Shown here piece by piece: positions 1 to 8,637 of a stretch of 64,000 bases of DNA. Source of the DNA: Tillus elongatus (taxonomy: Eukaryota > Arthropoda > Insecta > Coleoptera > Cleridae); the NCBI GenBank assembly GCA_964006375.1, contig OZ023267.1, positions 24,300,739 to 24,364,738 of the forward strand, given 5' to 3'. Position 1 is the first letter of the stretch. Every line of letters begins with the position of its first letter. A model generated the notes under the pieces. The model searched no databases, was not told the origin of the DNA, and was given only the letters and a program-made list of their open reading frames with translations. Made by a program: the position numbers and the translations under genes.

Positions 1-2
1 TG

Positions 3-164
3 TATGATGATCATGTAACTACCGATATGAGTTTTGAAAAGTTCAAGCTCCTTTGTGGTGAATGCTGGCAAAACAAACATGATATGGTGGTTGTCGTTAA
101 AGATTCTGATTTAACACAAGGAAGATACCGCAAAGGGTTTGATCACTTTATATATCTCAGTTGA
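3..164 (+). CDS. C-terminal end of an element protein, possibly the packaging ATPase (partial)
   Basis: An open frame enters from the left edge and stops with TGA at 162-164, giving about 53 residues. The end reads KDSDLTQGRYRKGFDHFIYL. Polinton-type A32-like ATPases often end in a similar charged stretch with RYRKGF and a final aromatic segment; this is from memory and weak. The next gene starts 42 bases downstream on the same strand, which fits a compact gene block. No nucleotide-binding motif is inside the window, so the assignment stays tentative. Confidence 0.35.
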   Translation, partial: YDDHVTTDMSFEKFKLLCGECWQNKHDMVVVVKDSDLTQGRYRKGFDHFIYLS

Positions 165-205
165 CTGGAAAACGCTAGTATTAAGTTGTTCGACATAGAG
201 TAAAC

Positions 206-1318
206 ATGTCGAAAAAATCTAAAGCTGCTCGTCACCGTAAAATAGTAGCACCACCAAATATACAACGTAAAATAGCTGATCTATCAAAGATAATTCGAAA
301 GAAATATTTAGCTTTGAAGCTTGGCAAAACAGAGACAGATGAAACATTACATCGTTTATATAAACCCATCTTAAAACCTTTGAGTGATATATCGAAAAAC
401 ACAGCATTGGCTACTGTTCAACACCAGCCGACTAAAACTACCACATCATTAGCTACTACTCAACAGAAACCTGCTACATTATTGGCTACTACTCAAACAA
501 CTGAACAGAAACCGACTAAAACTGAAGTTGATGTCAAACCAACAGCAGCAAAAGAGGAAATTCCATTCCTTAGTGATGATGAAACGTTTGAATTGGAGGC
601 GGAGGCACCAGAACCTGAATTATGGGCTACTAAAGCTTATAGAAAATTAGATGCTGCTGCAAATACACCAAAAGCAGTGTACGAACGAATGTTAAGTTCC
701 TATCCAATAGTTGTTAGATATTATGTTGATAAATATTTTACAGATAATCATTCCTGTGATCAAACATATGGTGTTACTTATGATAAAGCTACCAACACTT
801 GGATGCTTGGAAACAAACCTATTAAATTTGTTGTTACTAACGTAGATTTTAAAAATAGAGAAACCTTTCAAATTGTGGTTGGTGACAGAAGATATTACGG
901 TACTAATCATCTGTTGGAATTGATATTTTTGAGAAAACCTGGTATGAGTGCTTTGAACAATCGGGAAGCTTTACGTGACTACGCAGACATAATGGCAACT
1001 ACTAGTCTTCACAGAAAAGAGAACAATCCTAAAGAAGACGTTCTACGAAACACCTCTACCAAATATCAACATGTAATAAAACCAATTTTAGAAAAACAAG
1101 AAGGTGCTAGAGCGCGATCTTCCTCGGTAACTTTAGGCCGTGGTATGCCATACATGCTACATACCAAAAAACAGAAAGAGTATGTATACTGGGATGATAT
1201 AAACGAGTTGGTTGATAGACTTAGACTGTTAGTAGCTTCTCAAGCAGCTGGTAATAACGCACACAACAACGAAATTCAGTCTATTATTGAAGAACTGAAG
1301 GAAGTGGGTGTTATATAA
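206..1318 (+). CDS. Polinton-associated protein of unknown function (DUF8207-like), 370 aa
   Basis: The frame is complete at 370 residues. The first 50 residues are very basic (MSKKSKAARHRK and more lysines). A low-complexity Thr/Gln/Pro segment follows at about 70-110, with repeats of the type LATTQQKP, then a short acidic stretch (about 117-135). A folded C-terminal part runs from about 140 to 370. The end contains KEYVYWDDINELVDRL and LLVASQAAGNNAHNNEI, which I associate from memory with the DUF8207 family found beside integrases in insect mobile elements. Function is unknown; a core or minor structural role is possible given the basic N-terminus and position. The next gene starts 32 bases after the stop, with a TATATAA-like box spanning the gene end. 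Confidence 0.65.
   Translation: MSKKSKAARHRKIVAPPNIQRKIADLSKIIRKKYLALKLGKTETDETLHRLYKPILKPLSDISKNTALATVQHQPTKTTTSLATTQQKPATLLATTQTTEQKPTKTEVDVKPTAAKEEIPFLSDDETFELEAEAPEPELWATKAYRKLDAAANTPKAVYERMLSSYPIVVRYYVDKYFTDNHSCDQTYGVTYDKATNTWMLGNKPIKFVVTNVDFKNRETFQIVVGDRRYYGTNHLLELIFLRKPGMSALNNREALRDYADIMATTSLHRKENNPKEDVLRNTSTKYQHVIKPILEKQEGARARSSSVTLGRGMPYMLHTKKQKEYVYWDDINELVDRLRLLVASQAAGNNAHNNEIQSIIEELKEVGVI
1311..1318 (+). promoter_or_regulatory. TATA-like box before the first fibre-like gene
   Basis: TATATAA lies across the stop codon of the upstream gene, about 32-38 bases before the ATG at 1,350. The spacing suits a late-type promoter in a compact viral genome. This is inferred from position only. 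Confidence 0.3.
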
Positions 1319-1349
1319 ACAGACTTGTGTGTTTTTCACCATTTTCAAA

Positions 1350-2213
1350 ATGCCGATCGATAAATTCGGACGTTCTGCAAAGAATTTAAAACATCTAAAC
1401 AGAATTATTCACAGAGAAACATTTCCGAAAACTACAAGTGGTGATTTTGATGTGCAAAACCATAAGCTGTGTAACGTGGGTGACCCTGTTGAACCTACAG
1501 ATGGTGTAAGTAAAAAATTTGTCGATGTATGGATAGACGACTATCAGAAAACTAAAGTTGACTATCAGAAAACTAAAACTGATTATAAGGTGAGCAAAGA
1601 TGCTGTAGCACTTCAAATTGCTATACTGCTTGACGCTGTACATAAGCCGGAGTTGGAAGCTTTAAAAAAAGACTTTGAACATAAATTTAAAAACTATGAT
1701 GATTTTAAACGTGAAGTCTATAACTCATTTCCACTTAAGACTGGTGTTGATCAATCACTACAAAAGCTGCAAGAGCAATTAATGAAAAATTATATGGATC
1801 TTAAACATGAAGCCTACAGCTCGTTTCCGCTTAAAACTAACATTGATGAAACATTAATTAGTCTTAAAGAGGATATCAAGGAGTACATACATCAAACAGT
1901 GTCTCCTCTCCATAAAACGTTTACTGCTATGGCTGATACCGCTATATCTAAACTTCAAAAAGATTATATAGATCTAGCAGTTTCAAAACTTGAAGCTGAC
2001 TTGAAAAATACGTTTGCTACTAAAGACGATTTAAATCAAGCAGTGATTACGATTGAAAATAAACTTAAAAAAACGTTTGTGACTAAGGAGTATATCGATG
2101 GTGCTATCGAAGGGATAAATAGAAATTTAGTTCAGGAAGCAGTGGCAGCAGTTTGGGTTATGGTGGATAAACGGATATCAAAAATGGAGTTTAGTTGGAA
2201 TCAAATAAAATAA
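1350..2213 (+). CDS. Fibre-like coiled-coil protein, long paralogue
   Basis: The ATG at 1,350 is chosen because the downstream paralogue starts at the same point (MPIDKFGRSAK versus MSIDKFGRSAK). The upstream in-frame ATG at 1,308 overlaps the previous gene and adds only unmatched residues. The protein is 287 aa. Its first 60 residues hold a domain with HRETFPKTTSGDFD, then NHKLCNVGDP and KKFVDVW. That pattern (strand, then N.GDP..P.D.V..KFVD) resembles the shaft-start module of phage and viral fibre proteins. The rest is charged, heptad-like helix with an internal repeat (SFPLKT occurs twice, about residues 126 and 163). This suggests a trimeric fibre or spike, but that is inference. No signal peptide or membrane segment is visible. 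Confidence 0.6.
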   Translation: MPIDKFGRSAKNLKHLNRIIHRETFPKTTSGDFDVQNHKLCNVGDPVEPTDGVSKKFVDVWIDDYQKTKVDYQKTKTDYKVSKDAVALQIAILLDAVHKPELEALKKDFEHKFKNYDDFKREVYNSFPLKTGVDQSLQKLQEQLMKNYMDLKHEAYSSFPLKTNIDETLISLKEDIKEYIHQTVSPLHKTFTAMADTAISKLQKDYIDLAVSKLEADLKNTFATKDDLNQAVITIENKLKKTFVTKEYIDGAIEGINRNLVQEAVAAVWVMVDKRISKMEFSWNQIK

Positions 2214-2226
2214 GTTCAGTGTAAAA

Positions 2227-2676
2227 ATGTCTATCGATAAGTTCGGACGTTCTGCAAAGACTCCCAGCTTCTTAAACAAAATTGTGCACAGAGAAACATT
2301 TCCGAAAACTACAAGTGGTGATTTTGATATGCAAAACCATAAATTATGTAACGTAGGTGATCCTATCGAGCCTGCTGATGGTGTGAATAGAAAATTTGTC
2401 GATGTGTGGGCAGATGAGTATAAGAAGAATAAAAATGAAGTATCACAGAGTCTTGTCGCTATAACCCTTGAAGCTGTACATAAATCAGAACTAGCTGCTC
2501 TTAAAAGCGAGTTTGAAAACAAATTGAAAAATTTAGACAAGACGATAGCTGCTCAAGTTTTAAAAGATATTGATGTGTTAAAGAATAACAAGTTGAAAAA
2601 GAAGCTAGGTGAGATAGACAGCAAACTAAAAGATTTACATGATAAGTGGATACTTTTAAATCCAACATCGCCATGA
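2227..2676 (+). CDS. Fibre-like coiled-coil protein, short paralogue
   Basis: This 149-aa protein starts 13 bases after the previous stop. Its first 60 residues are nearly the same as those of the upstream gene (DKFGRSAK, HRETFPKTTSGDFD, NHKLCNVGDP, RKFVDVW), and the DNA is almost identical over that stretch, pointing to a recent tandem duplication. The C-terminal part is a short charged coiled coil and lacks the long shaft of the first copy. Its TGA stop overlaps an ATG of the integrase gene (ATGA at 2,673-2,676). It may be a short fibre, an anchoring variant or a decaying duplicate; the open frame argues against decay. Confidence 0.6.
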   Translation: MSIDKFGRSAKTPSFLNKIVHRETFPKTTSGDFDMQNHKLCNVGDPIEPADGVNRKFVDVWADEYKKNKNEVSQSLVAITLEAVHKSELAALKSEFENKLKNLDKTIAAQVLKDIDVLKNNKLKKKLGEIDSKLKDLHDKWILLNPTSP

Positions 2677-3617
2677 GACGCAAAACAGTTGAACCATCTG
2701 ATACCAAAAAACAAATTATTGATGAGTTATATAAACCGGCAAGAATCAATTTTAAACGTAGACGTACAATAATCAAAGGTTTAAATGATTTGTGGCAGAT
2801 TGATTTAGCAGAATTTACAGACTACTACAAAGACAACTCTGGTTACAAGTATATTTTAGTGGTTATTAATTGTTTTTCAAAGTACGTGTGGACTCGCCCT
2901 CTTAAATCTAAAACTGCTGGAGAGGTGACTAAAGCTATGGCTGATATTTTATCTACTAGTACAGCGCCCTCTAACATCCAGTCTGATCTTGGTCGCGAGT
3001 TCTATAACGCTAAATTTAACGCCTTAATGAAAAAATACAACATTAATCACTACAGCACTTATAGCGTGAAGAAGGCTGCAATAGTGGAAAGAGTCATACG
3101 TACCTTAAAAGAGAAGATATATAAAAATTTCAACTTGATTGGCTCCTACAAGTGGGTTAATACACTACCTGATGTCACTGCTACTTACAACGCTACTGTT
3201 CATCGAACAACTGGTGTAAAACCTCAAGATGTTAACAAGAAAAATGAAGAAGCTATCCTGAAACAAGTTTACTCGAATCTGAAAGTGTTTAACAAAAATA
3301 AATTTAAAGTGGGTGATGTTGTACGTCTAAGTAAAGCTAAAACATTATTTGAGAAAGGTTATACACCGCGTTGGTCAACGGAGCTGTTTAAAATCACTAA
3401 AGTTCACTGCACTAATCCAACCACCTATTTAATAGAAGACATGCAAGGCAAACCAATCAGTGGTGGATTTTATGAAGAGGAGCTACAAAAGACTGCAACC
3501 CCTGATTATTATTTAGTTGAAAGAGTAATCAGAAAGAAAGGCGCCAAGTCGTATGTGAAATGGCTTGGTTTTGATAAATCTCATAACTCATGGATAACTA
3601 GCAAAGATATAAAATAA
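2646..3617 (+). CDS. Retroviral-type integrase with C-terminal chromodomain
   Basis: The product (323 aa from the first ATG) would insert the element into host DNA. The catalytic core shows D53 in LWQIDLAEF, D114 in QSDLGREF and E148 in AAIVERVIR, a DDE triad with 33 residues between the last two. The C-terminus (about 283-323) is a chromodomain with YLVERVIRKKG, YVKWLGF and SWIT, which in chromointegrases reads histone marks to steer integration. A zinc-binding HHCC domain is not evident in the short N-terminus. The first ATG at 2,646 lies inside the upstream gene; the ATG at 2,673 overlaps its stop and may be the true start. All catalytic residues are present. Confidence 0.88.
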   Translation: MDTFKSNIAMRRKTVEPSDTKKQIIDELYKPARINFKRRRTIIKGLNDLWQIDLAEFTDYYKDNSGYKYILVVINCFSKYVWTRPLKSKTAGEVTKAMADILSTSTAPSNIQSDLGREFYNAKFNALMKKYNINHYSTYSVKKAAIVERVIRTLKEKIYKNFNLIGSYKWVNTLPDVTATYNATVHRTTGVKPQDVNKKNEEAILKQVYSNLKVFNKNKFKVGDVVRLSKAKTLFEKGYTPRWSTELFKITKVHCTNPTTYLIEDMQGKPISGGFYEEELQKTATPDYYLVERVIRKKGAKSYVKWLGFDKSHNSWITSKDIK

Positions 3618-4203
3618 TTTGTATTACAATACTTTATAATAAAACAAACGTTGTAAAATATATGCTTTTATTAAAATAAACATTGTAAAATATGTGTTTT
3701 TTTTTTTATTTCAACAACCTACTCAACACAAAGCTAAACGTAAAGTTTTCGTTATTAGCAAATTTATGACAAGTCGCTTAAATATAAGCAGTATTACAAT
3801 TGATTTTCAATTTCTACAATCACTTTAGACGTTATAACACGTCTTTAAACTAAATATTTTCACAAGGAAATCTTGAAAGAGTATAGAAACTAATATTAGG
3901 AACGTTTGACTAGATAAGTACATAAAGAAGTAAATAAATAACTATATAGATAAGTACATCAGAGTTTCTGGAGGATGTAGATAGTGGTTAATTAGTTGTT
4001 GGAAACATCCTATAGAGTTTCCGGAGGATGTAGATAGCGGTTAATTAATCGTTGGAAACATCTGGTCCTAATGTGTTTTCCGGAGGATGTAGATAGTGTT
4101 CTCAGATTTTTTTATTTTTAAACAGTGTTGACACATATCCTTGTAAAAATTATTCAATAAAACGAATATATTTTTTACAATTTCTTTATTACAATTTATA
4201 CAT
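3618..4203. other. Convergent intergenic region with polyadenylation signals
   Basis: No gene seen. This AT-rich 586-bp spacer separates convergent gene blocks. An AATAAA-type signal follows the integrase stop (near 3,638), and one for the opposite strand lies near 4,182 (TTTATT on +). The repeats at 3,960-4,105 are listed separately. Confidence 0.5.
3960..4105. repeat. Three short tandem repeats with hairpin potential
   Basis: About 64-bp units recur three times, each with a GGAGGATGTAGATAG core. The first two cores are followed, after a short spacer, by GTTGGAAACATC. The ends TTTCYGGAGGATGT and ACATC..GGAAAC can pair, so each full unit could form a hairpin. They sit between convergent genes. 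Confidence 0.6.
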
Positions 4204-5130
4204 TTAAAATTTGCGATAGTTTACAATATCATTAAGTACGTGTTGGTATTTTGTAACAAATTCACATACCATGCTTAAAGTATCACTATATCTTTCTCTA
4301 GCTACGAAAAAGGCACATCTAATTAGGGAAATGTCTCTAAATTTAGCTAATTCGGTCCTTAAATCATTAGCAAACATCTTCAAATTAAAGAAACTTTTAC
4401 AGCTTAGTTCTAACAATAAATCCTTAGCTACACATCCGATATCTTCTAGTATTTTAAGTGATTGAATTGACAAGTTAAAATTAATTACATATTCCTTACC
4501 ACAGAGTTTCAGCTTAAAACTTACAGTTTTTCTTTGTGATTTAACAAGATAATTGGTTAAAGTATATGTTTCACTAGTTTCTATAGATTTGTTTTCCAAA
4601 TTGTAAATTATCGTAGGTAATACGTTTAAAAATTCTTCAAATGTCCACACATCAAAAAACACAGGTATATTAGAGTTTTTCTGAGATAATTTAATTAACG
4701 GCAAAAAATTTAAAACTGGATTAACGCCAATGCTAAGCAGCTTCTCGCCGTTCGACGTAAGAGAAAAAGTTGTTTGACACATCAGTTCACAGTCTTCTGT
4801 TTTCAATTTTTTCTCGATGTTTTTATTATTGATTTCCACCAGCTTCTGATTGAAAATATCTTCTTGCGTAGGCTGATAGGGTGTTTGTAGGTTTGTTGGA
4901 TATGCTGCATTAATTATATTTTCTATAGCCTGATTCTGCTGCTCATCAACTTCTGCTGTTGGATATAATGTACATAGTTCACTTATCATGTTTTCCAACG
5001 TTTTTGGTTCTTCTTTTGGAATAATACTTTCTATTGCATTACCCAGTAAGACGTCTTGTAGCACTTTAAGTTTTTTACCACCACTATTTTCTGCTTTAGC
5101 AGATTTTCGTTTTCTACCGTTGTTCACCAT
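4204..5130 (-). CDS. Unknown Polinton-associated protein, 308 aa
   Basis: The frame is complete, starting at the ATG at 5,130 and ending beside a polyadenylation signal. The N-terminus is basic (NGRKRKSAKAENSGGKKLK), like a nuclear localisation signal or DNA-binding tail. A hydrophilic stretch follows to about residue 110. The remaining 200 residues look folded, with mixed hydrophobic segments such as VNPVLNFLPLIKL and VIYNL-type strands, and no transmembrane helix. I recognise no family. Position in the - strand arm suggests a structural or regulatory role, but nothing in the sequence proves it. Confidence 0.55.
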   Translation of the reverse strand: MVNNGRKRKSAKAENSGGKKLKVLQDVLLGNAIESIIPKEEPKTLENMISELCTLYPTAEVDEQQNQAIENIINAAYPTNLQTPYQPTQEDIFNQKLVEINNKNIEKKLKTEDCELMCQTTFSLTSNGEKLLSIGVNPVLNFLPLIKLSQKNSNIPVFFDVWTFEEFLNVLPTIIYNLENKSIETSETYTLTNYLVKSQRKTVSFKLKLCGKEYVINFNLSIQSLKILEDIGCVAKDLLLELSCKSFFNLKMFANDLRTELAKFRDISLIRCAFFVARERYSDTLSMVCEFVTKYQHVLNDIVNYRKF

Positions 5131-5491
5131 ATTATACTCGGTCTGCTTCAGTTTTCAACTAAATGCTCCGTTTGAAATTATCAACTTTTATACTTATCTA
5201 ATTATTATTATTACTCTTACAGCTGAGCTTTGTTGCCGTGTTGAGTTTTATTGCTTTTAACTTACTATGTGAATCAAGACGATTCATTTAATACCAAACA
5301 CGTAGGACTTTAATAAACAAATTACTTGTACGCATGCTCTAGCCGCCATATTTACACACGTCATTTAAATGGTGATCTTCGTTTAAGAATAGATGCATAG
5401 ATGTGAAACCGTGATCGATACACAAGGCTTTTTTTCACTTAGCACCTTTGAATAGGTTATGTGACAGTAATTAAGATGATGCACTATAAAG
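5131..5491. other. Intergenic spacer inside the Polinton arm
   Basis: About 360 bp upstream of the gene ending at 4,204. It is AT-rich with no convincing coding frame and probably holds the promoter of that - strand gene. Confidence 0.4.
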
Positions 5492-5812
5492 CTATTTTGG
5501 CTCGTCTTCACCTTTAAGATATTTCCTATACAGCTCACGTATGTTGTCTAGGAAATCGTAAAAATCCCACTCTTCCAATGCCAAATATTGGTTTTCTTCA
5601 TTCAACGCCAACGGATTGACAAATTTCACAACATTTGTAAAGTCGTTTCTTGCACTGATGCCGGATGTTGTTCCCTCCACCACAAACGTCGGTTGAATGG
5701 TTCTGAGTGGTTTCCTGGTAAATTTTACAAATCTATTGCGATCACTAAATACTTTAACATATTTCGTGCTACACTGCATGATCATCCAGATATTTCTGCC
5801 AGACTTTAACAA
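5492..5812 (-). CDS. Unknown small Polinton-associated protein, 106 aa
   Basis: The frame overlaps the end of the upstream - strand gene by 44 bases in a different frame, so it is either a translationally linked gene or the continuation of that protein after a frameshift. The likely folded part begins around QCSTKYVKVFSDRNRFVKF. The C-terminal half is acidic and aromatic (EEWDFYDFLDNIRELY). A shorter start at the methionine before QCSTKYV (residue 13) would reduce the overlap. No family recognised. Confidence 0.45.
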   Translation of the reverse strand: MLKSGRNIWMIMQCSTKYVKVFSDRNRFVKFTRKPLRTIQPTFVVEGTTSGISARNDFTNVVKFVNPLALNEENQYLALEEWDFYDFLDNIRELYRKYLKGEDEPK

Positions 5813-6437
5813 ACTTGTCTACAACAACACAATCTTTGTTCTCATATCTATCCCAATCAGCATTGGTTGGAAGACTGTCGAAATATTCGTTACAAATTGT
5901 ATATAACATGTCGGTGACGTCTGTACGGTGAAGTTTTCGTGTTAGAAAATTAATGGATTTAGTACGTTCAGCATCATCATCATTTAAATTAGAACTGTGC
6001 TTTAATATATCGTTTAGGTGGTCTGCAACCTTGTGGATGTCATCACAGCTTGAAAACTCAAATTCTTTATTAAACCCTTCTCTCATCGTTTCGAGTGTTT
6101 CTTGTTTGAGTTCTTCCTCGCAGGGCGGTTCAATTTCAATGTTCGTTGTTTCGAGTGTGACCTCATCAGCATCATAATAATATTTGTATTGATTTTTTGC
6201 TTCTTCGGGTAAATATTTAAAAAATGGTTCACTTAACAGGGCCCCCGGTTGGTGTTGAATGAGTGCCACAGCAAAATATTGTGTTGAACAAAATCCACTT
6301 AAATATAAGTCACACAACTCTACCATATGTCTATTTTCATATTCTTCGGCTTCGGACTTACGCCCGTCTCGATAAGCTTGTTTTTGTATCTGTAACACTA
6401 ACAGTCTAACTTTTGTGGTGTCGTTCTCACTATTCAT
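5769..6437 (-). CDS. Unknown Polinton-associated protein, 222 aa, paralogue of next gene
   Basis: This 222-aa acidic protein shares a block of about 70 residues with the gene at 6,476-6,850: KSEAEEYENRHMVELCDLYL, SGFCSTQYF, HQPGALLSEPFFKYLPEEAK. The C-terminal 110 residues are specific to this copy and rich in Asp/Glu. No known domain is recognised. The paralogous pair indicates tandem duplication within the - strand arm, as seen for the fibre-like genes on +. Confidence 0.55.
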   Translation of the reverse strand: MNSENDTTKVRLLVLQIQKQAYRDGRKSEAEEYENRHMVELCDLYLSGFCSTQYFAVALIQHQPGALLSEPFFKYLPEEAKNQYKYYYDADEVTLETTNIEIEPPCEEELKQETLETMREGFNKEFEFSSCDDIHKVADHLNDILKHSSNLNDDDAERTKSINFLTRKLHRTDVTDMLYTICNEYFDSLPTNADWDRYENKDCVVVDKFVKVWQKYLDDHAV

Positions 6438-6475
6438 TCTTGTTTCATCTGTATACCACTGGGCTTTTGTATAAA

Positions 6476-6850
6476 CTAAATAGCCTCTGTGTGGACGGTT
6501 TGTTTATCGTAATAACGTATGTATTGATGTTTTGCTTCTTCGGGTAAATACTTGAAAAACGGTTCACTTAACGGGGCCCCCGGTTGGTATCGAATGAGTG
6601 CCAAAGCAAAAAATTGTGTAGAGCAGAACCCACTTAAATATATGTCACACAACTCGACTATATGTCCGGCTTCATAATTTTCTCCTTCAGAATCACGTTC
6701 GTCGATAAAGGCTTCTTCTTGTATCTTTAACACCAACTGTTTTAATTCAAATTCACAGTCTTCTTCAAACAATCTATTTTTGTGTCCATACCATAAGACA
6801 CTGTTAAACGACATGGTACAACAACTAATAAGATAACCGAACTTGCTCAC
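6476..6850 (-). CDS. Unknown Polinton-associated protein, 124 aa, paralogue of previous gene
   Basis: This 124-aa frame carries the shared block (GHIVELCDIYLSGFCSTQFF, then PFFKYLPEEAKHQY) and stops shortly after it, so it lacks the acidic C-terminal half of its paralogue. It is the outermost gene of the arm. The first 20 residues are hydrophobic and rich in Cys/Ser; an internal start at residue 13 (MSFNSVLWYG) is equally possible. No function can be assigned. Confidence 0.5.
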   Translation of the reverse strand: MSKFGYLISCCTMSFNSVLWYGHKNRLFEEDCEFELKQLVLKIQEEAFIDERDSEGENYEAGHIVELCDIYLSGFCSTQFFALALIRYQPGAPLSEPFFKYLPEEAKHQYIRYYDKQTVHTEAI

Positions 6851-7350
6851 TTATTTATATAATAAGCTAAAATACATGGATGATGTCATCCTTTCGGTTT
6901 GTACTAGACAAGCTCAAACACGAGTAATGGGGGTGATTGAACAGATATAACACAAGATAACATTCACCAAGGTCATCAACTGACACGTTATTTACCCTAA
7001 GCGGGCCTCTCTCTTGCGTATATTAAACAGATACACAGACAAGTTCAAACACAAATAATGGGGTGATGTCATTCAACGGAAATTACACTAGATAACGACC
7101 GTACAGACAAAGCTCAAACAGGTTTGTGGAACAGGTTTGTGGATGATGTCATACTTCTAACGGCTGTATTCTAGACAAGCTCAAACACGAATACCATTTA
7201 CCCATCAAGGGGCCCCCTACAGTATGTTTCTGAACTTCATGCGAAATCTAATAGTCTAATATTAAACATATTAATTATTATGTCTTATGTCTAATAACAA
7301 AAGCTTTATGAATGGTTTGTTTTAATGGGGGACGTAACTTTAAATCATTT
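6851..7350. repeat. Spaced direct repeats flanking the Polinton arm
   Basis: The core GACAAGCTCAAACACGAATA or close variants occurs near 6,907, 7,038, 7,105 and 7,173. GATGATGTCAT accompanies some copies. The repeats lie just upstream of the outermost - strand gene and could be a promoter or part of the element end. No gene seen. Confidence 0.5.
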
Positions 7351-8637
7351 TATCTCATTTTCTTGTAGAGCTTGTTACGAAACGATATATTTTTAAAGTC
7401 AGTTCATTTCTATCACTTTCCATTGAAAAGATACAAGGATTTAAAGTTTAGACCGGAAGTGGTCATTTTATTGTATATTCCAATTTGATTTGGCCTCCTT
7501 AACACCGTGCATGTGTTGGTTCCAGCGTACATCTCACGGATCTTCCACGATAAGGGTTTAAAGTTTTTTTATCTCATTTTCTTGTAGAGCTTGTTACGAA
7601 ACGATACATTTTTGAAGTCAGTTCCTTTCTATCACTTGTCGTTGAAAAGATACAAGGATTTAAAGTTTAGACCGGAAGTGGCCATTTTATTGTATATTCC
7701 AATTTGATTTGGCCTCCTTAACACCGTGCATGTGTTGATTCTCTCGTGCATCTCACGGATCTTCCGCGATAAGGGTTTAAAGTTTTTTATCTCATTTTCT
7801 TGTAGACCTTGTTACGAAACGATATATTTTTGAAGTCAGTTCATTTCTATCACTTGTCGTTGAAAAGATACAAGGATTTAAAGTTTAGACCGGAAGTGGC
7901 CATTTTATTGTATATTCCAATTTGATTTGGCCTCCTTAACACCGTGCATGTGTTGGTTCTCTCGTACATCTCACGGATCTTCCGCGATAAGGGTTTAAAG
8001 TTTTTTATCTCATTTTCTTGTAGAGCTTGTTATGAAACATACATTTTTGAAGTTAGTTCATTTCTATCACTTTCCGCTGAAAAGATACAAGGATTTAAAG
8101 TTTAGACCGGAAGTGGCCATTTTATTGTATATTCCAATTTGATTTGGCCTCCTTAACACCGTGCATGTGTTGGTTCCAGCGTACATCTCACGGATCTTCC
8201 GCGATAAGGGTTTAAAGTTTTTTATCTCATTTTCTTGTAGACCTTGTTACGAAACGATATATTTTTAAAGTCGGTTCATTTCTATCACTTGTCGTTGAAA
8301 AGATACAAGGATTTAAAGTTTAGACCGGAAGTGGCCATTTTATTGTATATTCCAATTTGATTTGGCCTCCTTAACACCGTGCATGTATTGGTTCTCTCGT
8401 ACATCTCACGGATCTTCCGCGATAAGGGTTTAAAGTTTTTTATCTCATTTTCTTGTAGACCTTGTTACGAAACGATATATTTTTAAAGTCGGTTCATTTC
8501 TATCACTTGTCGTTGAAAAGATACAAGGATTTAAAGTTTAGACCGGAAGTGGCCATTTTATTGTATATTCCAATTTGATTTGGCCTCCTTAACACCGTGC
8601 ATGTGTTGGTTCCAGCGTACATCTCACGGATCTTCCG
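7351..8637. repeat. 218-bp tandem repeat, six units
   Basis: Units begin with TATCTCATTTTCTTGTAGA at 7,351, 7,570, 7,788, 8,006, 8,223 and 8,441, giving steps of 219, 218, 218, 217 and 218 bp. The last unit is cut at 8,637 after CGGATCTTCCG. Differences between units are mostly single bases, and some variants are shared by non-adjacent units (GTTCCAGCG versus GTTCTCTCG). There is no open frame across units; each holds the conserved stretch TTTAGACCGGAAGTGG. Class unknown; it behaves as a short satellite. Confidence 0.9.

Larger units (their letters stand above)
1..7250. mobile_element. Polinton/Maverick-type element, one arm (left part outside window)
   Basis: A block of tightly packed intronless genes differs from the transposon-rich host DNA to its right. 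Genes on + (1-3,617) converge on genes on - (4,204-6,850). The set includes a chromodomain integrase and fibre-like proteins. A retroviral-type integrase together with virus-like structural genes is the hallmark of Polinton/Maverick (adintovirus-like) elements. DNA polymerase B and major capsid genes are not in the window and would lie to the left if the element is complete. I could not identify the terminal inverted repeat, so the right boundary near 7,250 is a guess. The reading frames are intact, so the copy may be young. Confidence 0.7.
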
